Below are positions 8,177-11,991 of a DNA stretch of 11,991 nt, piece by piece. This DNA is from CALFUK01 sp964398295 (lineage in GTDB: Bacteria > Bacteroidota > Bacteroidia > Chitinophagales > Saprospiraceae). The position numbers were made by a program, and so were the translations under genes. The stretch's first letter is position 1. Every line of letters starts with the position of its first letter. Where the stretch lies: contig CAYNMW010000133.1 of the NCBI GenBank assembly GCA_964398295.1, positions 1 through 11,991 on the forward strand, read 5' to 3'. The notes under the pieces were generated by a model. That model saw nothing but the letters and a program-made list of their open reading frames with translations. It ran no database searches and had not been told where the DNA came from.

Positions 8177-8575
8177 ATGAATGTACAATTTGCATATACC
8201 ATTCTATACGTTAAAGACGTCCGAAAAACAATGGACTTCTATACCAAAGCCTTTGGATTAGAAGAGAAAATGATCACACCTGAACATGATTATGGAGAAA
8301 TAATTTCAGGAACTACGACACTTTCCTTTGCTAGTACAGAGCTAGGTAAATCAAATTTCAAAAAAGGCTTTGTTGAAAGTGATTTAAGTAACAAGCCATT
8401 CGGATTTGAATTAGCCTTTACCACCTCCAATGTTGAAGAAACAATGCAGAGTGCTATAGCCAACGGCGCAATTTTATTGGAAGAAGCAGTCACAAAACCT
8501 TGGGGACAGCAAGTCGGTTATGTAAGAGACATAAACGGATTTATCCTTGAAATTTGTTCTCCAATTCAAAACTGA
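8177..8575 (+). CDS. VOC-family (glyoxalase/bleomycin-resistance fold) protein
   Basis: This 132-residue small cytoplasmic protein has two beta-alpha-beta-beta-beta halves of the vicinal-oxygen-chelate fold. The first half is recognisable by YVKDVRKTMDFYTKAFGLEE and the second by FELAFTTSNVEETMQSAIANGA, followed by GYVRDINGFILEICSP. The terminal Glu (ILEI) is the usual metal ligand of the second half. The first strand has Tyr rather than the typical His, so the metal site may be incomplete and catalysis is uncertain. Members include glyoxalases, dioxygenases and drug-binding proteins, and the substrate cannot be assigned here. It begins 15 bp after the transglutaminase gene, so it is probably co-transcribed. 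I do not know it as a regular partner of the Anbu neighbourhood. Confidence 0.85.
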   Translation: MNVQFAYTILYVKDVRKTMDFYTKAFGLEEKMITPEHDYGEIISGTTTLSFASTELGKSNFKKGFVESDLSNKPFGFELAFTTSNVEETMQSAIANGAILLEEAVTKPWGQQVGYVRDINGFILEICSPIQN

Positions 8576-8646
8576 TAAAAATTAACAATCACCTCTTTGG
8601 TCTGGTGGCAGTTGACTGTTGTTTCCAAAATTAAACTTGAATTGTC

Positions 8647-8665
8647 TCCCTTTGAGGGATTTTTT
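8647..8665 (+). terminator. Candidate terminator after the VOC gene
   Basis: A 5-bp stem, TCCCT / loop TTG / AGGGA (8647-8659), is followed directly by six T residues, about 70 bp after the VOC stop codon. The stem is short, so this would be a weak rho-independent terminator. The rest of the 215-bp convergent gap (8576-8790) shows three CTGAT pentamers about 11-13 bp apart near 8717-8751 and no gene. Confidence 0.4.
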
Positions 8666-8790
8666 AGAGGGTGATGGAACTTATATTTCACCTACCTATG
8701 CTCCTCCGATGAGTCTGATACGATTCCTGATAGCTGTCTGATCTCGAAGGAAGACATTTATACAATTAGCCTGAAGTATTTTTTTTACTC

Positions 8791-10815
8791 TTAATTCACC
8801 ACCATTTTCTTCGTCTGCGTCAAATTACCTTGAACAAGAAAATAGTAGATTATACCAGTTGTTTTCAATTGATCTCTTCGCACAGTCACTTCATTATAGC
8901 CAGCCTGCATACCATCCGTAATGGAATAGACATGCTCACCAATAGCATTGTAAAAATGCAATGCTGCTTGTTGGTGAGTTGGTAAATGAAATCCGATGAT
9001 GGTCTCTCCACTGACAGGGTTTGGTCTGTTTTGTTCTAACTCAAATTGGGGATTCTGAAGTTGAGTTTCTTTTTTGAGTACAATATCTACAACTCCGTTT
9101 TCCGTACCCTCGCCAAATTTTTCTTTTGCTTTTTCTCCTTTATAGATATTTATTGTTTCAATTTTATCCGTAGATAAGGTGGACAATTCTATGTCAAATC
9201 CTTCTTCTTGTCGAACTCCATCAATGACATATAGCGGAAGTGTTTTTCCATGTGTTTTGATAGTTGCTATACGCTTATCAGTACGTGGGGATTCTGGAGC
9301 AGTTATGGTTTTCTGCTCTACTCTTGGATTGACTGCTTGATTATCAATGTGTACCTCTAGATGTAGATGCGGATAACTCGCTCTACCAGATTGTCCAACA
9401 GCTCCCAATAAATCTCCTATCTGTATTTGCTGTCCTTCTTTTACAGTTATTTCTGAAAGATGAGCATATAGACTTTTTGTGCGTTCATCATGTTGAATGA
9501 TAATATGATTCCCATATTTGGTCCCACTGTCTCCAGCGAATATGACTTTACCATTTCCAGCTGCACTTACCTTGACTCCTGGAACTGCTCGAAAATCAAT
9601 TCCAGAATGACTTGCCATTTGTTGGAGGATTGGATGCATAGTCCGTCCATATGGTACGATCTCACCAACAATTTTTGAGGCTTCGACGGGATCAGCTGCA
9701 TATGCTTTGCGGACTAATTCAGGATAGAGTTCTTGTGCATATGGCGGCTCTTGCTCATGAATATGCTCATTGTGTGCTTCTTTAATTTCTTTAGCATCTA
9801 GTTTGTATTTAACAGGTAGGGTATAGAGTACTTTAACGGCTTTGCCATCTTGATAACCTGGTCTCCATTTGATGTCGTTTGCATGGATTTCTACTGTCTC
9901 TTCATAGGTTGCATCGTCAAATACAATGATTGTATCCTCAGTCATCATATTATTCATGTCTTCGACAACTTTCAATGCAGCATGACCACAACCACCACCG
10001 ATGTCTCTAACGATTTTTGCATCATCTATACTGCCATCTGTATCAACAATAAATTGTATAACAACGATACCTTCAATTTCACCTTCTCTTGCCTGTGCAG
10101 GATATTTAAGATTTTTGTAAATGTACTGCAGCATTTCATGTTTGGCACACTCTTGTTTTTCTAATACCGTTCCCTCTGTAAATTCACAGCCTGGAAATCT
10201 AGGCATTTCTTCTACTACTTTGAATAGTTCCTCTGTTGATACCAAAGTCGTTTCTTCTACTACATTGATTGGTTCTTTTGTTGGCTCTGAAGCCGCTTCT
10301 TCAACAACGTCATCTGTTAATTTGTATTTAACTGGTAGAGTATAAAGTACTTTAACTGCTTCTCCCCTTTGGTAACCTGGTCTCCATTTGATATTATTTG
10401 ATACAACTTTAACTGTCTCTTCATAGGTTATATCGTTGAATGTAATGACGGTATCCTGAGCGTTTAAGCTGTTCATATTTTGTACTACGGCTAATGCTGC
10501 TTCACCACAACCTCCGCCAATATCTCTGACAATTTTTGCCTCATCTATGCTACCATCTGTATCCACGATAAATTGAATGACGACGGTCCCTTGAATTTTA
10601 TTATCTCTAGCCTGCGCAGGGTATTTTAGGTTTTGATAAATGTATTGGAGCATCGCATGTTGTGCACATTCTTGCTTTTCTGAGATTGTACCTTCTGTGA
10701 GCTCACAGCCTGGGAATCGAGGCATTTCATCTACAACTTTAAATACTTCTTGTGCTTGTTGAGAGAAAGTAAGCACAGAGATCAATAGTAAGCCAAGGGT
10801 GAATAGGTTTTTCAT
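8791..10815 (-). CDS. Secreted M23 metallopeptidase with two TonB-C domains and type IX sorting domain
   Basis: This 674-residue protein begins with a signal peptide (residues 1 to about 18, MKNLFTLGLLLISVLTFS). Two nearly identical TonB C-terminal-like domains follow (25-166 and 198-339), separated by an acidic linker. The M23/LytM zinc endopeptidase domain is at about 390-497, with ligands H403 and D407 (HSGID) and H485 (HLHLEV). The further catalytic histidines H452 (YAHLS) and H483 are also present. Residues 526-582 resemble a TonB-receptor plug segment (PLYVIDGV...NGVVDIVLKK). Residues 591-674 are a type IX secretion sorting domain (QNRPNPVSGET...TKKMVVN). It should be exported and attached at or released from the cell surface, where it would cut peptide cross-bridges or other glycine-rich peptides. 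The order of modules is unusual. ATG 10815 is fixed by the signal peptide. Confidence 0.88.
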   Translation of the reverse strand: MKNLFTLGLLLISVLTFSQQAQEVFKVVDEMPRFPGCELTEGTISEKQECAQHAMLQYIYQNLKYPAQARDNKIQGTVVIQFIVDTDGSIDEAKIVRDIGGGCGEAALAVVQNMNSLNAQDTVITFNDITYEETVKVVSNNIKWRPGYQRGEAVKVLYTLPVKYKLTDDVVEEAASEPTKEPINVVEETTLVSTEELFKVVEEMPRFPGCEFTEGTVLEKQECAKHEMLQYIYKNLKYPAQAREGEIEGIVVIQFIVDTDGSIDDAKIVRDIGGGCGHAALKVVEDMNNMMTEDTIIVFDDATYEETVEIHANDIKWRPGYQDGKAVKVLYTLPVKYKLDAKEIKEAHNEHIHEQEPPYAQELYPELVRKAYAADPVEASKIVGEIVPYGRTMHPILQQMASHSGIDFRAVPGVKVSAAGNGKVIFAGDSGTKYGNHIIIQHDERTKSLYAHLSEITVKEGQQIQIGDLLGAVGQSGRASYPHLHLEVHIDNQAVNPRVEQKTITAPESPRTDKRIATIKTHGKTLPLYVIDGVRQEEGFDIELSTLSTDKIETINIYKGEKAKEKFGEGTENGVVDIVLKKETQLQNPQFELEQNRPNPVSGETIIGFHLPTHQQAALHFYNAIGEHVYSITDGMQAGYNEVTVRRDQLKTTGIIYYFLVQGNLTQTKKMVVN
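9799..10224 (-). repeat. Second copy of internal TonB-C duplication
   Basis: This encodes residues 198-339 of the M23 protein. It repeats residues 25-166 (10318-10743) with an exact 519-bp offset and no indel over 142 codons. Long blocks such as QFIVDTDGSID and YTLPVKYKL are identical, and the DNA is visibly similar as well. This indicates a fairly recent in-frame duplication. Confidence 0.85.
10318..10743 (-). repeat. First copy of internal TonB-C duplication
   Basis: This encodes residues 25-166 of the M23 protein, immediately after the signal peptide, and is the partner of the copy at 9799-10224. Differences are mostly conservative substitutions, for example PGYQRGEAV versus PGYQDGKAV. 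Confidence 0.85.
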
Positions 10816-10836
10816 ACCAATCGTTTTTACTTTAAT

Positions 10837-10869
10837 CTAATATAGTTACAATTGGGTAGATGCACCAAA
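10837..10869 (-). promoter_or_regulatory. Candidate promoter of the M23 peptidase gene
   Basis: On the minus strand, TTTG (10869-10866), 21 bp, then TATATTAG (10844-10837) matches the Bacteroidota promoter with one mismatch in the -7 element. The predicted start is near 10833, giving a leader of under 20 bases to ATG 10815. The -33 TTTG lies inside one arm of the palindrome at 10856-10890. This is a motif match only. Confidence 0.35.
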
Positions 10870-10890
10870 ATGGTGATTTGGTGCATCTAC
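10856..10890. terminator. Perfect 14-bp-stem palindrome between the two secreted-protein genes
   Basis: GTAGATGCACCAAA (10856-10869), a 7-base spacer, and its exact complement (10877-10890) form a strong hairpin. A run of seven T residues follows on the plus strand (10893-10899), so the shape is that of a plus-strand terminator, yet both flanking genes are on the minus strand. Read on the minus strand, the hairpin starts seven bases after the upstream gene's stop codon and has no T-tract behind it. It could shield that mRNA's 3' end, terminate antisense transcription, or be an operator over the M23 promoter. A shorter CACCA/TGGTG pairing (10864-10875) is an alternative fold. Confidence 0.6.
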
Positions 10891-10897
10891 TGTTTTT

Positions 10898-11991
10898 TTA
10901 TTGTACAATCATTTTTCTTGTCGAAGTGAAATCACCTGCTGTCAAGGTGTAATAATAAACTCCACTTGTTAATAAGTCAGACCTTTGGATCCAGAGACTA
11001 TTTCTGCCTTGACTAAATTCATTATTCTTCTCAAAAACTACTTCTCCAGACACATTGTAAAAAGTAAGATTTACATTTTCAGATTTCGGAAGTATAAATT
11101 CGATGAGTGTTTGATCAACCATTGGATTGGGTTGATTTTGAAATACTTCAAAACCATTCACTACTTTATTGTAATCATCATCTACTGTATTCATGATTAT
11201 ATTATCAGGTCTTACTGTATAACTGATTTTGTCTGGATTTTTTGTACGATAAATTGTAGCACCGAATTTTGCCTTCTCACCATATATTTTCATTGCTTCT
11301 GGGGCGGTCAATTCCTCAATTTCAACAGGTCCATTAATCTCAAAATCGATAACTGCTGGGTCTATAATTTCGCCATTAACTATAGATAGTTTTAGATCAT
11401 ATCGTTCAGAATTTTTCTTTAATTTCTTATCTCTTTTTTTACTTTTTCTTGCACCTTTCTTTGTAATAATTTCTACAACTCCATTTATACCTTGTTGACC
11501 ATACTTATCAATTGCAGCCTGTCCTTTAATTACGGTTATTTCTTTTATTTTATCTGGGTCAAGATCTACCTTCTTATCTTCTATTTTACCATCAATAACA
11601 AAAAGTGGTTTTTTTGTAGTTGTTTGTTCTTCTTTAATCTCTTTTGTTTGTTTTTCTAAATCAAATCGAATAGGCAACGATACAAGAGAGTTCACTGGTT
11701 TTCCATCCTGCATGCCAGGTGTCCATTTATCAACTAAGTTATTCATCATGCTGACCACGTACAATGCCTCTTCTCCAAAACCATAACCTTTAGTATCAGT
11801 GACATTTGGCTGTACAATTGTACCAGATTTATCTACAATAAATCTAACGCTAACAGAACCTTCTATACCAAGTGTCTTGGCTTCTTCTGGATATCTGAGA
11901 TGATCATACACAAAGTCAAGCATTGATTGATAGTTGCAGTTTAGCAAATCACTTGCGTTATTACAATCATGTTGAGCACCGGGAAATAGAG
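10898..11991 (-). CDS. Partial secreted protein: TonB-C domain, plug-like modules, type IX sorting domain
   Basis: The 5' end lies beyond the window. A TTG at 11947 could be read as a start, but the frame stays open to 11991, and the extra codons (LFPGAQHDCNNASD) match the FPGC...C pattern opening the TonB-C domains of the neighbouring gene. The visible 363 residues contain one TonB-C domain (to about 11657) and a plug-like module (11456-11608, PLFVIDGK...NGVVEIITKK). A Lys/Arg-rich linker, a second, diverged plug-like module (11240-11395, EAMKIYGEKAKFGATIYRTK) and a type IX sorting domain (10901-11152, QNQPNPMVDQT...TRKMIVQ) follow. Such modules often follow BlaR1-type M56 peptidase or sensor domains in Bacteroidota, so the missing N-terminus could be one of these or only a signal peptide. 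It is probably exported, and its role is unknown. Confidence 0.82.
   Translation of the reverse strand, partial: LFPGAQHDCNNASDLLNCNYQSMLDFVYDHLRYPEEAKTLGIEGSVSVRFIVDKSGTIVQPNVTDTKGYGFGEEALYVVSMMNNLVDKWTPGMQDGKPVNSLVSLPIRFDLEKQTKEIKEEQTTTKKPLFVIDGKIEDKKVDLDPDKIKEITVIKGQAAIDKYGQQGINGVVEIITKKGARKSKKRDKKLKKNSERYDLKLSIVNGEIIDPAVIDFEINGPVEIEELTAPEAMKIYGEKAKFGATIYRTKNPDKISYTVRPDNIIMNTVDDDYNKVVNGFEVFQNQPNPMVDQTLIEFILPKSENVNLTFYNVSGEVVFEKNNEFSQGRNSLWIQRSDLLTSGVYYYTLTAGDFTSTRKMIVQ

Noticed and set aside
10898..11947. Complete 349-residue gene starting at TTG 11947
   Set aside because: The frame stays open to the window edge and the upstream codons encode TonB-C domain sequence (FPGAQHDC), so the gene is truncated by the window.

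Overview
The window comes from a low-GC bacterium of the phylum Bacteroidota. Two genes end in a C-terminal domain of the type IX secretion (Por) sorting kind. They also carry the TonB-C and TonB-receptor-plug-like modules common in that phylum. Start codons generally lack a Shine-Dalgarno sequence, and the best promoter matches are of the Bacteroidota TTTG/TAnnTTTG kind. A Saprospiria-like source is plausible, but the window alone does not prove it.

Layout: bases 1-328 hold no convincing gene. They contain four tandem copies of a roughly 41-bp hairpin-forming repeat, just upstream of dapD (329-1483, +), the lysine/diaminopimelate succinyltransferase. Convergent to dapD is a minus-strand operon running from 4737 to 1553. 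It encodes a circularly permuted ATP-grasp ligase, an alpha-E protein that overlaps it by 11 bp, and an Anbu-type proteasome-like peptidase. A 100-bp divergent promoter region (4738-4837) separates this operon from a plus-strand gene for a 1107-residue protein, a transglutaminase fused to a DUF2126 amidoligase-like domain. That gene is followed after 15 bp by a VOC-family gene.

ATP-grasp, alpha-E, transglutaminase/DUF2126 and Anbu form a recognised conserved gene neighbourhood. Comparative genomics has interpreted it as a peptide-bond-forming (amidoligase) and peptide-cleaving system. To my knowledge its natural product or target is unknown. This is the most interesting functional unit here, and all its core enzymes look intact, with catalytic motifs in place.

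The right end (8791-11991, -) carries two tandem, related genes for secreted proteins. The complete one has an unusual order: signal peptide, two nearly identical TonB-C domains, an M23 (LytM) zinc metallopeptidase with all metal ligands, a plug-like module, and a type IX sorting domain. The upstream one runs off the window edge. Its visible part has one TonB-C domain, two plug-like modules and a sorting domain, with no peptidase. Between them lies a perfect 14-bp-stem palindrome that overlaps a candidate promoter for the M23 gene.
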